The notes under the pieces: generated by a model
What the model saw: only the letters and a program-made list of their open reading frames with translations
Database searches by the model: none
What the model was told of the DNA's origin: nothing
Shown: positions 1 through 9,031 of the stretch, in pieces
Layout of the letters: every line of letters starts with the position of its first letter
Numbering within the stretch: the first letter of the stretch is position 1
Assembly: GCF_016734815.1 (NCBI RefSeq)
Contig: NZ_JAERQF010000022.1
Location: forward strand, 1-64,000
DNA from: Hymenobacter rubidus
GTDB taxonomy: Bacteria; Bacteroidota; Bacteroidia; Cytophagales; Hymenobacteraceae
Reading direction: 5' to 3'
DNA: 64,000 nucleotides
Program-made: the position numbers and the translations under genes

Positions 1-34
1 TCGTTGAACGAATCCAATACAAGTCGTTCAACGA
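1..34. repeat. Perfect hairpin, repeat family C
   Basis: Positions 1-11 (tcgttgaacga) are the exact reverse complement of 24-34, with a 12-nt loop. The flanking GC-rich stretch at 35-58 suggests that the arms extend beyond the window edge. The loop-proximal core cgttgaacga recurs in the longer hairpin at 59078-59187, although the outer arms there differ. Confidence 0.7.
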
Positions 35-388
35 CGGGCGGGGGCAGGCCCCGCACCCTACTTCGCGACGAGTATAATTCAGCCAATTAATCTTCTGCTG
101 TACAATTCGTTCAGCCTCGGAAACGGCTTCTTCAATGCTTAAGCCACCAAGAGAAAATGTGCCTGAATTAGCCTTGAAACCTTTGCTGGGCCATCTGATA
201 AGGTACGATTCGCCCTTCTCATTCAAGTTGGGTGTTTCATTAGCCATATCGAAAAATCCTTCGTCCTTTTCCATTTCGTAGTAGACATCATAGTTAACAC
301 AAAAAATGATTGCCGATTTTCGTATTAATCCATCATAAAGCCAATAGCCACGCTTTATTTCTACTTCTCTTGATGAATTTTGGGACAA
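1..388 (-). CDS. Hypothetical protein, 3' end outside window
   Basis: A minus-strand frame stays open from about 388 to the window edge and reads like protein: it contains WLYDG, FCVNYDVYYEME, NEKGESYL and GGLSIEEAVSEAERIVQQK segments, with an acidic amphipathic stretch near the end. I do not recognise the family. No ATG lies at the expected start; TTG at 388 is the furthest plausible start and the first ATG is at 274, so the true start is uncertain. The gene sits just downstream of accC (stop at 400) on the same strand. Base composition is more AT-rich than the neighbouring housekeeping genes. Its last visible codons run into the hairpin at 1-34, so the C-terminus may be encoded by repeat sequence. 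It could instead be a decayed fragment. Confidence 0.4.
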   Translation of the reverse strand, partial: MSQNSSREVEIKRGYWLYDGLIRKSAIIFCVNYDVYYEMEKDEGFFDMANETPNLNEKGESYLIRWPSKGFKANSGTFSLGGLSIEEAVSEAERIVQQKINWLNYTRREVGCGACPRPSLNDLYWIRST

Positions 389-399
389 AATTCTAGAGC

Positions 400-1746
400 T
401 TAAATCGTCGAGAAATCGAACGACTGCTCAATAAACGCCGTCGTAAAATTTCCTGCTTTGAAATCCTCGTTATCCATCAATGCGAGGTGGAAGGGAATGG
501 TCGTTTTCACGCCTTCCACCACGAACTCGCTCAGGGCGCGCTTCATTTTTACGATGCACTCCTCACGGGTTTGGGCTACGGTGATGAGCTTGGCAATCAT
601 CGAATCGTAGTTGGGCGGAATCTGGTAGCCGGCGTACACGTGCGTATCCACGCGCACGCCGTGGCCGCCGGGGATGTGCAGCGTGGTGATGCGGCCGGGC
701 GCGGGGCGGAAGCCGTTGCGCGGGTCCTCGGCGTTGATGCGGCATTCCATGGCGTGCATTTTCGGGAAGTAGTTTTTGCCCGAAATCGGGATGCCCGCCG
801 CTACTTTGATTTGCTCCTTGATGAGGTCGTAGTTGATGATTTCCTCCGTCACCGGGTGCTCTACCTGAATGCGGGTGTTCATCTCCATGAAGTAGAAATC
901 CCGGTTGGCATCTACTAGGAATTCAATGGTGCCCACGCCCTCGTAGCCAATGGCCGATGCGCCCGCGATGGCCGCGGCGCCCATTTTCTCGCGCAACGAG
1001 TCCGTCATAAACGGCGACGGCGCCTCTTCCACCAGCTTCTGGTGGCGGCGCTGGATGCTGCAGTCGCGCTCCGACAGGTGGCAGACGTGGCCAAACTGGT
1101 CGCCGATAATCTGTACTTCAATGTGGCGCGGCTGCACCACGTATTTCTCCAGGTACATGCCGTCGTTGCCAAACGCCGCCTTCGATTCGGTGCGCGCATC
1201 GTCCCAGGCTTTCTGGAATTCGTCGTCGCTGTGAATGATGCGCATGCCGCGCCCGCCGCCGCCCGCCGTGGCTTTCAGAATGACCGGGTATTTGATTTTG
1301 TTGGCAATTTTCTTGCCCTGCTCCACCGATTCCAACAGGCCCTGCGAGCCCGGCACCACCGGCACCCCGGCCTTAATCATCGTGGCCTTGGCCGTGGCCT
1401 TGTCGCCCATCTGGTTAATCATCTCGGGCGAGGCTCCAATGAACTTGATGCCGTTTTCGGCGCAGATGCGCGAGAATTCCGCGTTTTCGCTCAGGAAACC
1501 GTAGCCGGGGTGAATGGCGTCGGCGTTGGTGATTTCGCAGGCCGCAATCAGGTTGGGCATGCTCAGGTAGCTGTCTTTCGAGGCGGGCGGGCCGATGCAC
1601 ACGGCCTCATCGGCAAACTTTACGTGCAGGCTTTCCCGGTCGGCAGTCGAGTACACGGCCACCGTTTTGATGCCCATTTCCTTGCAGGTGCGGATAATGC
1701 GCAGCGCAATTTCGCCCCGGTTGGCGATGAGTATTTTCTTGAACAT
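400..1746 (-). CDS. accC: Acetyl-CoA carboxylase biotin carboxylase subunit
   Basis: Carboxylates the biotin on AccB using ATP and bicarbonate, the first half-reaction of malonyl-CoA synthesis. The 448-residue protein has the usual family length. It starts [14 protein letters not shown], shows the glycine-rich ATP-grasp loop ([12 protein letters not shown]), the [15 protein letters not shown] signature and the C-terminal biotin-carboxylase domain ([10 protein letters not shown]). The open frame extends 15 codons upstream, but those lie in the spacer hairpin at 1766-1840, so I start at 1746, where family homology begins. It follows accB on the same strand, with a hairpin between them, in the order efp-accB-accC seen in many Bacteroidota. 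Confidence 0.96.
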   Translation of the reverse strand: MFKKILIANRGEIALRIIRTCKEMGIKTVAVYSTADRESLHVKFADEAVCIGPPASKDSYLSMPNLIAACEITNADAIHPGYGFLSENAEFSRICAENGIKFIGASPEMINQMGDKATAKATMIKAGVPVVPGSQGLLESVEQGKKIANKIKYPVILKATAGGGGRGMRIIHSDDEFQKAWDDARTESKAAFGNDGMYLEKYVVQPRHIEVQIIGDQFGHVCHLSERDCSIQRRHQKLVEEAPSPFMTDSLREKMGAAAIAGASAIGYEGVGTIEFLVDANRDFYFMEMNTRIQVEHPVTEEIINYDLIKEQIKVAAGIPISGKNYFPKMHAMECRINAEDPRNGFRPAPGRITTLHIPGGHGVRVDTHVYAGYQIPPNYDSMIAKLITVAQTREECIVKMKRALSEFVVEGVKTTIPFHLALMDNEDFKAGNFTTAFIEQSFDFSTI

Positions 1747-1765
1747 TGGGGTGGGAATGAAAAGA

Positions 1766-1840
1766 GACATGAGACATGAGACGTTAGACATGAGAGGCTT
1801 AACCAGCAGTTCTCATGTCCAACGTCTCATGTCTCATGTC
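1766..1840. repeat. 30-bp inverted repeat between accB and accC
   Basis: Left arm 1766-1795 and right arm 1811-1840 are complementary with one mismatch and a 15-nt loop. The arms are built from iterations of the word gacatgaga. Neither side has a clean T-run, so it is not an obvious terminator; it probably folds in the accB-accC transcript. Confidence 0.75.
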
Positions 1841-1849
1841 CAGATAAAT

Positions 1850-2356
1850 CTACTCAATCAAAAACAGGGGCTGGTCGTACTCCACAGGCGTCGCATTCTC
1901 CACCAGTGCCTTCACGATGCGGCCGCTTTCCTCCGCCTCAATCTCGTTGAATAGCTTCATGGCTTCAATGATGCAGATAACCTGCCCTTTCTCCACCACG
2001 TCGCCCACCTGCACGAAGGCCGGTGCGTCGGGCCCGCTGCTGCGATAGAAGGTGCCAATCATGGGAGCTTTCAACGGTTTGAAATTACCAGCCGGGGCTT
2101 CCGAAGCAGTTGAAGCAGCGGGAGCCGGTGCAGCGGTCGGGGCCGGGGCCGGTGCGGCCGGAGCAGGAGCAGCGGGAGCCGCCACCGGGGCCGCCGCGCT
2201 GAATACCGTTTTGGTGTTCGGGTCACGCTGCACCGAGATTTTAAATTCCTCGGTTTCAATGTTGACCTTGTTGAGGCCCGATTTGGCAATAAAATCGAGC
2301 AACTCCTGGAGTTCTTTGGCTTTCATGGCAGCGTCCTTTTTGGGCGAGTTTGACAT
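1850..2356 (-). CDS. accB: Acetyl-CoA carboxylase biotin carboxyl carrier protein
   Basis: Carries the biotin that AccC carboxylates and the carboxyltransferase uses. The 168-residue protein has an N-terminal helical segment ([14 protein letters not shown]), an Ala/Pro linker of about 35 residues and a C-terminal biotinyl domain. The biotinylation motif [12 protein letters not shown] is present, so the acceptor Lys is intact. The Ala/Pro linker is typical of this family. An internal ATG at 2326 (MKAKELQ) is preceded by AAAGGA and matches the family start better, so the true protein may be ten residues shorter. It lies between efp and accC. Confidence 0.95.
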   Translation of the reverse strand: MSNSPKKDAAMKAKELQELLDFIAKSGLNKVNIETEEFKISVQRDPNTKTVFSAAAPVAAPAAPAPAAPAPAPTAAPAPAASTASEAPAGNFKPLKAPMIGTFYRSSGPDAPAFVQVGDVVEKGQVICIIEAMKLFNEIEAEESGRIVKALVENATPVEYDQPLFLIE

Positions 2357-2363
2357 ATTCTTT

Positions 2364-2442
2364 AGCTGCTAGCTTTTAGCTGCTAGCGGTTAGCTTTATG
2401 TTAGAACGTCAGCTAACCGCTAGAGGCCATTAGCTAACAGCT
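2364..2442. repeat. 32-bp imperfect inverted repeat between efp and accB
   Basis: Arms 2364-2395 and 2411-2442 are complementary at 26 of 32 positions, with a 15-nt loop. The arms consist of repeats of agctgctagc and gttagc words. It resembles the neighbouring 1766-1840 hairpin in size and placement but has unrelated sequence. Confidence 0.65.
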
Positions 2443-2451
2443 TAAAAAAAG

Positions 2452-3015
2452 CTACTTCACGCGCTCGACGTAGCTATAGTCGCTGGTCTTGATGCGGATT
2501 TTGGTATCCACATCCACGAACAGCGGCACCTGAATGCGGGCACCCGTTTCCACGGTGGCGGGCTTCAGGGTGTTGGTGGCGGTGTCGCCGCGCAGGCCGG
2601 GCTCGGTATAGGTCACCACGAGGTCTACGGTGGTGGGCAGTTCGGCCGTGAGGGGCTGCTCGGTTTCGGCGTGGAACAGGATGGTGGCTTCCTGCCCTTC
2701 CTTCATCAGGTCGGCAAAAGGCACCATTTCTTCGGGCAGTACCACCTGCTCGAACGTGGCGTTATCCATGAAGGTGTAGCCGTAATCGTCTTTGTACAGG
2801 AACTGGTGCGGGCGCTGTTCCACGCGGGCCGTTTCCACTTTCACGCCGGCATTGAAAGTGTTGTCGATGGTGCGGCCGGTTTTGATGTTGCGCATCTTGG
2901 TACGCACAAAGGCGGGGCCCTTGCCGGGCTTCACGTGCTGAAACTCGGTGATGACGTGCAGCTCGTTGTTGTAGTTGAGAACGAGGCCGTTGCGGAAGTC
3001 GGCGGTTGATGCCAT
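2452..3015 (-). CDS. efp: Elongation factor P
   Basis: Relieves ribosome stalling at polyproline stretches. The 187 residues match the family, with the KOW-like N-terminal domain, the central OB domain and the C-terminal OB domain ending in RIKTSDYSYVERVK. The tip loop reads HVKPGKGPAF with Lys at position 32, the site that is modified in many bacteria; no modification enzymes (EpmA/B, EarP) occur in the window. The start codon at 3015 gives the normal N-terminus (MASTADFRNGL). The order fabH-efp-accB links it to fatty-acid genes, as in relatives. Confidence 0.96.
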   Translation of the reverse strand: MASTADFRNGLVLNYNNELHVITEFQHVKPGKGPAFVRTKMRNIKTGRTIDNTFNAGVKVETARVEQRPHQFLYKDDYGYTFMDNATFEQVVLPEEMVPFADLMKEGQEATILFHAETEQPLTAELPTTVDLVVTYTEPGLRGDTATNTLKPATVETGARIQVPLFVDVDTKIRIKTSDYSYVERVK

Positions 3016-3126
3016 GGTTGTTAAGCTTTTAGCTGATAGCCGTTAACTACTAGCTTCTTTGTGGGGAATTCTATTTTTTCAACTGAAAGCACGAAGCTTT
3101 CAGCGGCGTGGTTTATTTAAATGCGA

Positions 3127-3159
3127 AAAGCCGTTAGCAGCTACAAAGCTAACGGCTTT
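3127..3159 (-). terminator. Terminator-like hairpin after fabH
   Basis: Positions 3127-3138 and 3148-3159 form a perfect 12-bp stem with a 9-nt loop, just downstream of the fabH stop (3163) in the direction of transcription. A short T-rich tract follows on the minus strand. It may separate fabH from efp or act as a processing site. Confidence 0.55.
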
Positions 3160-3162
3160 CGG

Positions 3163-4176
3163 TTACTTGCTGGCGGCCACTTTGTCGCCATCGTAGGCCC
3201 ATTTCAAATAAATGGAGCCCCAGGTGAAGCCACCACCAAAGGCGGCCAGCACCAAGTTATCGCCGCGGCGCAGCTGGCTTTCGTAGTCGGCCAGGCACAG
3301 CGGAATGGTGCCGTTGGTGGTGTTGCCGTAGCGGTCGATGTTGAGCATGACCTTTTCCGGACCCACGCCCATGCGGTTGGCCGTCGCGTCGATGATGCGC
3401 TTGTTGGCCTGGTGAGGCACCAGCCAAGCCACGCTGTCGTTGGTGAGGTGGTTGCGCTCCATCACCTGCGCGGCCACGTCGGCCATGCTTTTCACGGCAA
3501 ATTTGAACACCGTGGCGCCTTCCTGGTAGATGTAGTGCTCCTTGGCATTCACGGTTTCGTGCGTGGGCGGGCGGCGGCTGCCCCCGGCTTTCTGGTGCAG
3601 GTAGGCTTCGCCGCTGCCGTCGGTGCGCAATACCTGGTCGAGGATGCCGTAGCCATCGGTATTGGGCTCGAGCAGCACAGCGGCCGCCCCGTCGCCGAAC
3701 AAAATGCAGTTGGCGCGGTCGGTGTAGTCCACAATGGCCGACATCTTATCGGCGCCCACTACAATGACTTTTTTGTAGGTGCCGGCCTGGATGAACTGCG
3801 CGCCGGTAGCCAGTGCGAACAGGAACGTCGAGCAGGCCGCGTTCATGTCGTAGCTGAAGGCCTTGGTGATGCCCACGCCGTTGGAAATGATGTTGGCCGT
3901 GGCCGGAAACAACATGTCGGGCGTGGTCGTGGCGCATATCAGCAGCTCTACCTCGTCCGGATTGGTGCCGGTTTTAGCCAGCAGGTTCTGCACCGCTTTG
4001 ATGCCCATCACCGAGGTGCCCTGGTTTTCTCCTTTCAGAATGCGGCGCTCCCGAATGCCGGTTCGCGACAGAATCCACTCGTCGGTTGTGTCCACCAGCT
4101 TTTCAAGCTCGGCATTCGTTAGCACATAGTCGGGCACGTAGGCACCCACGCCAGTGACGGCAGCAGTAATCTTCAT
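3163..4176 (-). CDS. fabH: 3-oxoacyl-ACP synthase III
   Basis: Condenses acetyl-CoA (or a branched acyl-CoA) with malonyl-ACP to start fatty-acid synthesis. The 337-residue protein has the KAS III triad: Cys115 in AACSTF, His255 in VPHQAN and Asn285 in YGNTTNGT. The GAAA and [10 protein letters not shown] segments are typical. Branched-chain fatty acids are common in this phylum, so a branched primer preference is likely but cannot be read from the sequence. It has its own -7 box at 4182-4189 and lies after a strong terminator that follows plsX, so it can be transcribed separately from yceD-rpmF-plsX. Confidence 0.96.
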   Translation of the reverse strand: MKITAAVTGVGAYVPDYVLTNAELEKLVDTTDEWILSRTGIRERRILKGENQGTSVMGIKAVQNLLAKTGTNPDEVELLICATTTPDMLFPATANIISNGVGITKAFSYDMNAACSTFLFALATGAQFIQAGTYKKVIVVGADKMSAIVDYTDRANCILFGDGAAAVLLEPNTDGYGILDQVLRTDGSGEAYLHQKAGGSRRPPTHETVNAKEHYIYQEGATVFKFAVKSMADVAAQVMERNHLTNDSVAWLVPHQANKRIIDATANRMGVGPEKVMLNIDRYGNTTNGTIPLCLADYESQLRRGDNLVLAAFGGGFTWGSIYLKWAYDGDKVAASK

Positions 4177-4181
4177 ACAGG

Positions 4182-4189
4182 CAAAAGTA
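4182..4189 (-). promoter_or_regulatory. Bacteroidota -7 box of fabH
   Basis: On the minus strand this reads TACTTTTG, a full match to TAnnTTTG. It ends 5 nt before the fabH ATG, so the transcript would have almost no leader. No clear -33 TTG element was found at the expected spacing. Confidence 0.45.
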
Positions 4190-4276
4190 GGCGGGGCAAG
4201 CGAGAATTGGGAATTGGGGCTAAGAAAGTGCCCTGCTCAGGCACCCAAAGCTCCGGCAATGAGCCGACAAGCAGCT

Positions 4277-4308
4277 AAAAAAAATCCGGCCGGAGCCGGA
4301 GGTTTTTT
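4277..4308 (-). terminator. Intrinsic terminator after plsX
   Basis: On the minus strand the stem TCCGGC/GCCGGA (loop TCCG) is followed directly by eight T residues. It begins 18 nt after the plsX stop codon. The flanking A and T runs make it potentially bidirectional. Confidence 0.75.
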
Positions 4309-4325
4309 CACCGCCGATGACGGTG

Positions 4326-5267
4326 TTAGGACTTAAAAGTAGCCTTTATTTGGTCAACAATCCCGGAATCGGCCATATTGTAGCCCTGCACCAGCATGTT
4401 GCCGATGGCGCGCGGGGTGCTACGCCCGTGCCCAATGATGGCGTTGTCGTTGATGCCCAGGATGGGCGAGCCGCCCACCGCTTCGTAGTTGAACTTGTCG
4501 AAGAACGGGTCGTGCATTTTTTTCTCGTCCATCACATCGTAGATGGATTCGGCCATTTTTAGGATGACGTTGCCCGTAAAGCCGTCGCACACAATCACAT
4601 CGGCGCGGCTATTGAACAGGTCGCGGCCTTCGATATTGCCCACGAACTGGATGTGTGGGTTGACCTTTAACAGTTGGTGCGCGGCCTGCGTGATGGGCGT
4701 GCCCTTACCTTCTTCCTCGCCCAGGTTCATCAGCCCCACCTGCGGGTTGGCAATGCCCAGCACGTATTGCGCGTACAGCGAGCCAAGCTCACCGAACTGC
4801 TCCAGCATTTCGGGCTTGCATTCGGCGTTGGCGCCCACATCGAGCAAAATGCCAAAGTCGCTGCCGATTTTGGGCAGGAAATTGGCGATGGCGGGGCGCA
4901 TCACGCCGGGCACGGCCTTCACCGTGAACATGGCGCCGACAAGCATGGCGCCGGTATTGCCAGCCGAGCAAAAAGCGTCGACTTCGCCCGCCAGTAGCAT
5001 TTTGTATCCGACGGCAATGCTGGAATCCTGCTTTTGCTGGAAGGCTTTGGCCGGGTGCTCGCCCATGTCGATAATCTGCGACGCATGGACAAACTCAAGC
5101 GCCGCACCAGCGGGGCCCGCAGCCTGGAGCAGGGGACGCACCGCGTCTTCCTGTCCAATGAGGACGATGGTGGCCCGGCCAGCAAGCTGCTCGGCCGCCA
5201 GCAGGGCACCCGCCACGGCGGCTTGGGGGGCGAAATCGCCGCCCATTGCGTCGAGGGCTATTTTCAT
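4326..5267 (-). CDS. plsX: Phosphate acyltransferase PlsX
   Basis: Converts acyl-ACP to acyl-phosphate for phospholipid synthesis with PlsY. The 313 residues match the family. The N-terminus MKIALDAMGGDFAP is the hallmark sequence, and FCSAGNTGAM, DVGANAEC and VCDGFTGNV are conserved family segments. The frame is open for 15 more codons upstream, but family homology begins at 5267. It follows rpmF and precedes a terminator, in the widespread yceD-rpmF-plsX-fabH order. Confidence 0.96.
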   Translation of the reverse strand: MKIALDAMGGDFAPQAAVAGALLAAEQLAGRATIVLIGQEDAVRPLLQAAGPAGAALEFVHASQIIDMGEHPAKAFQQKQDSSIAVGYKMLLAGEVDAFCSAGNTGAMLVGAMFTVKAVPGVMRPAIANFLPKIGSDFGILLDVGANAECKPEMLEQFGELGSLYAQYVLGIANPQVGLMNLGEEEGKGTPITQAAHQLLKVNPHIQFVGNIEGRDLFNSRADVIVCDGFTGNVILKMAESIYDVMDEKKMHDPFFDKFNYEAVGGSPILGINDNAIIGHGRSTPRAIGNMLVQGYNMADSGIVDQIKATFKS

Positions 5268-5385
5268 GAAAGAGGTGTTTGGAAGGAGTTCAGCGGAATG
5301 CAAAAGTGCCAAAAGTCCGGCCCCGCTGGCTTAAAATAAGGAGCGAAGCCGGACCGTTTGGGCCGCGAAGTAACAACCAAACGCG

Positions 5386-5616
5386 CTATTCGTCGTCGCC
5401 GGTCGTGTCGGCGGCGGGCGCAGCGCTCACCTTCGAGTAATTTTTGATAGCCAGCTGGCCGTTGTGGTACAGGTCGCCATCCACCACGTAAGCTTTGTGG
5501 CGCAGGTGCAACTCGCCCGTGTTGGGGCACAAAGTCACGGCCTTAGGGGTCAGCTTGTAGTGGGTACGACGCTTGTCGCGAACAGCAGAGGAAGTGCGGC
5601 GCTTAGGATGAGCCAT
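5386..5616 (-). CDS. rpmF: 50S ribosomal protein L32
   Basis: Small basic ribosomal protein of 76 residues beginning MAHPKRRTSSAVRDKRRTHY, the diagnostic L32 start, followed by LTPKAVTLCPNTGELHLRHKAY. Only one Cys is present, so the four-Cys zinc-ribbon form is not intact, as is common in L32 paralogues that do not bind zinc. An acidic tail (DTTGDDE) extends past the core. It lies between DUF177 and plsX, the usual location. Confidence 0.96.
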   Translation of the reverse strand: MAHPKRRTSSAVRDKRRTHYKLTPKAVTLCPNTGELHLRHKAYVVDGDLYHNGQLAIKNYSKVSAAPAADTTGDDE

Positions 5617-5685
5617 GAGTCAAGTATGAATTAGGAGTTTTGAATTATGAGTTGGAGTAGGGAAGCGACTCGGGGCGCTGACGGA

Positions 5686-6219
5686 TTAATTCAGGTTGCG
5701 GAGCGCGGCCCAACGGGGGTCGGCGGGCTCGTCGTCATCGGGCGCATCATCGGCCGGGCGGGTGCTGAAGATGAGCTTGGTGGGTGCATCGGGGTTTTCA
5801 TCAGCCTCGTCCTGAAAGCGCGGGTGCAGCTTCTTCATCGGCAGGGCCAGGCTGATGTAGTCGTAAAGGTGCTGCGCCAGGGGCAGGGACTGCGTTTCGG
5901 GGGTGATTTGCAGCACGTTGTCGTCCAGCTCCTTGGCTTCGTCACCGAAGCGAACAAGTAACTGCTCTTCAATGTCCAACGGCTGGTCGAACTCGTCGAG
6001 GCTGCGGTCGCAGGTGAGGCGCACCGTGCCGGTAATGTGAAAGTTCAGGGTTAGCAGACGCTCGGTTTTGATGAGCTCTACATCGGCGTGCAAGTGTCCT
6101 TGTTCAACCAGGGCTTGGTCGAAGAGGGCAAAAAAGTCGGGACCCAACTCAAATTCAAAATGGTGCGTTTTCAGCGCCAGTTTGGCCAGGTTGAGGTCGT
6201 ACTTGCTTTCTTTTTTCAT
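5686..6219 (-). CDS. DUF177 (YceD family) protein
   Basis: A 177-residue member of the DUF177/YceD family, which is linked to large-subunit rRNA and ribosome accumulation in other organisms; its exact role is not settled. Recognisable features are the GTVRLTCDRSLDEF segment near the middle and the acidic LDDNVLQI stretch after it. Only one Cys of the often-paired Cys motif is present. I chose MKKESKYDLNL at 6219; the open frame continues 50 codons further, but that part overlaps the pdxA end and has no homology. It is the first gene of the rpmF-plsX group and has a -7 box at 6241-6248. Confidence 0.88.
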   Translation of the reverse strand: MKKESKYDLNLAKLALKTHHFEFELGPDFFALFDQALVEQGHLHADVELIKTERLLTLNFHITGTVRLTCDRSLDEFDQPLDIEEQLLVRFGDEAKELDDNVLQITPETQSLPLAQHLYDYISLALPMKKLHPRFQDEADENPDAPTKLIFSTRPADDAPDDDEPADPRWAALRNLN

Positions 6220-6240
6220 GGTCGGCTGGATAGCAGGGGG

Positions 6241-6248
6241 CAAAAGTA
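6241..6248 (-). promoter_or_regulatory. -7 box upstream of DUF177-rpmF-plsX
   Basis: Minus strand reads TACTTTTG, a full TAnnTTTG match, 21 nt before the ATG at 6219. This placement predicts a leader of roughly 15 nt. The same octamer stands before fabH. Confidence 0.5.
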
Positions 6249-6323
6249 GTGAAAATCCTGCTTTTTGCCAAAAAAAGCGCCCAACTTTCTCTGCGATAGT
6301 GCCCTCGGCAGGCCGGTCAAAAG

Positions 6324-7358
6324 CTACCGCGCCGAGCGGGGCTGAGCTTCGGTCCAGCGCTGCTTCCACACCTCGCAGGCCAGGTAAACGGCGGCCCGGA
6401 AGGAGGACTCATCGGCCCGGTACTGGCCGGCGATGCCGTAGGCGGTGCCGTGGTCGGGGGAGGTGCGCACCACGGGCAGGCCTGCGGTGAAGTTCACGCC
6501 GCGCTCGAAAGCCATGAGTTTGAAGGGAATCAGGCCCTGGTCGTGGTAGAGGGCCAGGGTGGCATCGAACTGGCGGAACTGCTGCGTCCCGAAGTAGCCA
6601 TCGGCCGGGAAGGGACCCACCACGAGGTGTCCGTCTTGCACAAACTGCTGAATAACGGGGCTGACCACGTCGCCTTCTTCGGCACCGAGCAGGCCGTTTT
6701 CGCCGGCATGGGGGTTGAGGCCGAGCACGGCAATGCGAGGTTTGAGGATGCCAAAATCCTGCTTGAGCGACTTGAGCAGCAACTGGATTTTAGTGCGCAG
6801 CAGCGCCGGGGTCAGCTTGGCCGGCACATCCTTGAGGGGAACGTGGCCGGTGACGGTGGCAATGCGCAGCCCGGCATCCTCGTCCACCAGAAACATGAGG
6901 CTTTCGGGGGCCTCGAAGAAGGTGGTGAGAAATTCGGTGTGGCCGGGGTAGCGGAAGTTGTCGGCCTGGGTATTGTCTTTGCTAATTGGCGCGGTGACGA
7001 GGGCATCGAGCTTACCGGCTTTGAGGTCGCGGCTGGCGCAGAGCAGGCTTTCGCGGGCGGCCGCGCCGCTGGCGGCCGAGGGCTGGCCGGGAACCAGTAC
7101 AAAGTCTTCGTCCCAGCAAGTCACGGCGTTGAGGCGGCCGGGGGCAATGTCGGCCGCGTCGCGCAGCTGGCGGAAAGTGAGGTGCTCAGCATCGGCCGGG
7201 GTAGGAAAGTCGTCGAACAGCGCCGTGGCCGTGCCGTACACGACCGGCGTGCAGAGTTGAAGCAGCCGCTCATCGAGCAGTGTTTTGTAAATGACTTCGG
7301 GGCCGATTCCGGCCAGGTCGCCGACGGAAAAACCGAGGCGCGGGAGGTGGTGGGGCAT
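6324..7358 (-). CDS. pdxA: 4-hydroxythreonine-4-phosphate dehydrogenase
   Basis: Oxidises 4-phosphohydroxy-L-threonine in the DXP-dependent pyridoxal-phosphate pathway. The 344-residue protein shows SVGDLAGIGPEVI at the start and the metal ligands His172 (GHVPL), His217 (NPHAGE) and His272 (YHDQG), with 45- and 55-residue spacings equal to those of E. coli PdxA (H166, H211, H266). ISKDNTQ and the GHTEFL substrate loop are present. The frame continues 25 codons upstream into repeat A (7374-7470), which supplies a false start, so 7358 is used. PdxA2-type paralogues act on acid sugars, but the context here favours vitamin B6 synthesis. Confidence 0.94.
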   Translation of the reverse strand: MPHHLPRLGFSVGDLAGIGPEVIYKTLLDERLLQLCTPVVYGTATALFDDFPTPADAEHLTFRQLRDAADIAPGRLNAVTCWDEDFVLVPGQPSAASGAAARESLLCASRDLKAGKLDALVTAPISKDNTQADNFRYPGHTEFLTTFFEAPESLMFLVDEDAGLRIATVTGHVPLKDVPAKLTPALLRTKIQLLLKSLKQDFGILKPRIAVLGLNPHAGENGLLGAEEGDVVSPVIQQFVQDGHLVVGPFPADGYFGTQQFRQFDATLALYHDQGLIPFKLMAFERGVNFTAGLPVVRTSPDHGTAYGIAGQYRADESSFRAAVYLACEVWKQRWTEAQPRSAR

Positions 7359-7373
7359 TGTTGAAAGTATAGC

Positions 7374-7470
7374 GTCATGCAGAGCGCAGCGAAGCATCTC
7401 GCCAGCTATAAGTAATCCGTTTGATTGAGTCACTATTGCACGCGAGATGCTTCGCTGCGCTCTGCATGAC
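7374..7470. repeat. Hairpin repeat family A, copy 1
   Basis: Arms 7374-7401 and 7443-7470 are perfectly complementary over 28 bp, with a 41-nt loop. The arm core reads gtcatgcagagcgcagcgaa. It separates pdxA from the aminopeptidase gene, both on the minus strand. Confidence 0.85.
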
Positions 7471-7476
7471 GTTCTT

Positions 7477-8934
7477 TTAAGCGAGATGTTTCGTCAGAAA
7501 CTCATACAGCAGGCGCACACCCATGCCGGTGCCGCCTTTGCCACGGTAGCTTTCGGCGGCGGTCAGGTAGGCGGGGCCGGCAATGTCGAGGTGAATCCAG
7601 GGGTAGCCTTCGGCGAAGCGCTCCAGGAACTTGCCGGCGGAAATGTGGCCGGCTTCGCCCTTGCCCAGGTTGTTGAGGTCGGCAATGTCGGACTTGATGT
7701 GCTCGGCATACTCATCCCACAGCGGAAACTCTACCAGGCGCTCGTGCACGGCGTACCCGGCTTCAGTGAGCTGTTGTAGGATGGCAGGGCCGGCCGTGCC
7801 CATGGCGGCGCTGGCTTCGGTGCCGAGGGCGCGCACGGCCGCGCCGGTGAGGGTGGCCAAGTCGATAACCAGCACCGGGTTGTAGCGCTTGGCAAAACTC
7901 AGGGCATCGGCCAGCAGCAGACGGCCTTCGGCATCGGTATTTCTCACTTCCACCGTCAGGCCGCTGTGCATGGTGAGCACATCGCCGGGCACAAATGCGA
8001 GGCCGCCGGGGCGGTTGTCGGTAGCTGGCACCAAACCGATGACGTGCAGCGGCACCTTATTTTTGGCCAGGGCGAAGAGGGTGCCGGCCACGGCCGCGCC
8101 GCCGGCCATGTCGCACTTCATCATGTCCATGCTGTTGGGCGTGGGCTTGAGGCTGAGGCCGCCGGTATCGAACACCACGCCTTTGCCGACGAGGACATAA
8201 GGCTGGTCGTTTTTGGCCCCTTCGGGCTTGTATTCAAGGATGCTGAAGGTGGGCGGCTCGGGCGAGCCGAGGTTGACGGCGAGCAGGCCGCCCATGCGCA
8301 GGGCTTCGATTTTGGCCAGGTCCAGGATGTCGGTGGTGTAGCCGGCCTGGTCGCCGGCTTCGGCCATGCGTTCGGCAAACTGCACAGCATTGAGCTTATT
8401 AAGCGGAGCGTTTACCAAGTCGCGGGCCAGGATAACGCCTAGCAACAGGCCGTTGAGCTCGTGAATTTCAGCGGCGGTGGCGGCTTTGCCAACCAGGTAA
8501 ACTTCTTGCAGGGACGGGGCTTTGCGCGACTTCTCATCGGTCTTGTAGCCTTCGAATTGATAGGCGGTCAGGGCCAGGCCTTCGGCTAGCAGCAGGGCGG
8601 CATTGGGCGTGGCGCTGTGGTTTTCGATGAAAACTTCGGTTATTTTTTCGGCTTTCAACTGGCCGTGGAGGGTGTGGCCGGTGCGGCGAAGTTGCTCGGC
8701 CACCTGAGCGGCGGTGGGCTTGTCGGCCAGCACCACAAAGTAGTGGTGGTGGCTGTAGTGGTTGAGGTGAATGAGCTTCTGCTCATCGGCCAGGGCCGCC
8801 GACACGTACTGTTGGGCGGCAGGGGAAAGGTCGCCGACCGCAGATGCAGGCAAGGCGGTGGTACCCGCCGGCAGGATGAAAACCTGCGTGGACTGGGCCG
8901 GCGCGGTGGCCGCGTGAGCGAGGGCTAAGGACAT
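7477..8934 (-). CDS. M17 leucyl aminopeptidase
   Basis: A dizinc or dimanganese exopeptidase that removes N-terminal residues from peptides. The 485-residue protein has the family signature NTDAEGRL, the metal and catalytic segment VGKGVVFDTGGLSLKP, and MKCDMAGGAA. The N-terminal 150 residues form the less conserved M17 N-domain. The first residues (MSLALAHAATAPAQ) are mildly hydrophobic but lack a convincing signal peptide, so a cytoplasmic location is likely. It is a stand-alone gene with hairpin repeats on both sides. Confidence 0.93.
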   Translation of the reverse strand: MSLALAHAATAPAQSTQVFILPAGTTALPASAVGDLSPAAQQYVSAALADEQKLIHLNHYSHHHYFVVLADKPTAAQVAEQLRRTGHTLHGQLKAEKITEVFIENHSATPNAALLLAEGLALTAYQFEGYKTDEKSRKAPSLQEVYLVGKAATAAEIHELNGLLLGVILARDLVNAPLNKLNAVQFAERMAEAGDQAGYTTDILDLAKIEALRMGGLLAVNLGSPEPPTFSILEYKPEGAKNDQPYVLVGKGVVFDTGGLSLKPTPNSMDMMKCDMAGGAAVAGTLFALAKNKVPLHVIGLVPATDNRPGGLAFVPGDVLTMHSGLTVEVRNTDAEGRLLLADALSFAKRYNPVLVIDLATLTGAAVRALGTEASAAMGTAGPAILQQLTEAGYAVHERLVEFPLWDEYAEHIKSDIADLNNLGKGEAGHISAGKFLERFAEGYPWIHLDIAGPAYLTAAESYRGKGGTGMGVRLLYEFLTKHLA

Positions 8935-9031
8935 AAGAGGAGATGAAGGCCGTAGATTTGAGGCCGCAAGGTACTGTTTAGGTTGCGAGGTTTTTTGACG
9001 GATTTAATAGAACGTCATACTGAGCTTCCTC

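Noticed and set aside
7359..7433. Longer pdxA start encoding MLRCALHD-like residues
   Set aside because: The extra residues are encoded by repeat A. Identical peptides appear at other repeat copies (for example near 26000 and 53850), so they are not conserved protein.
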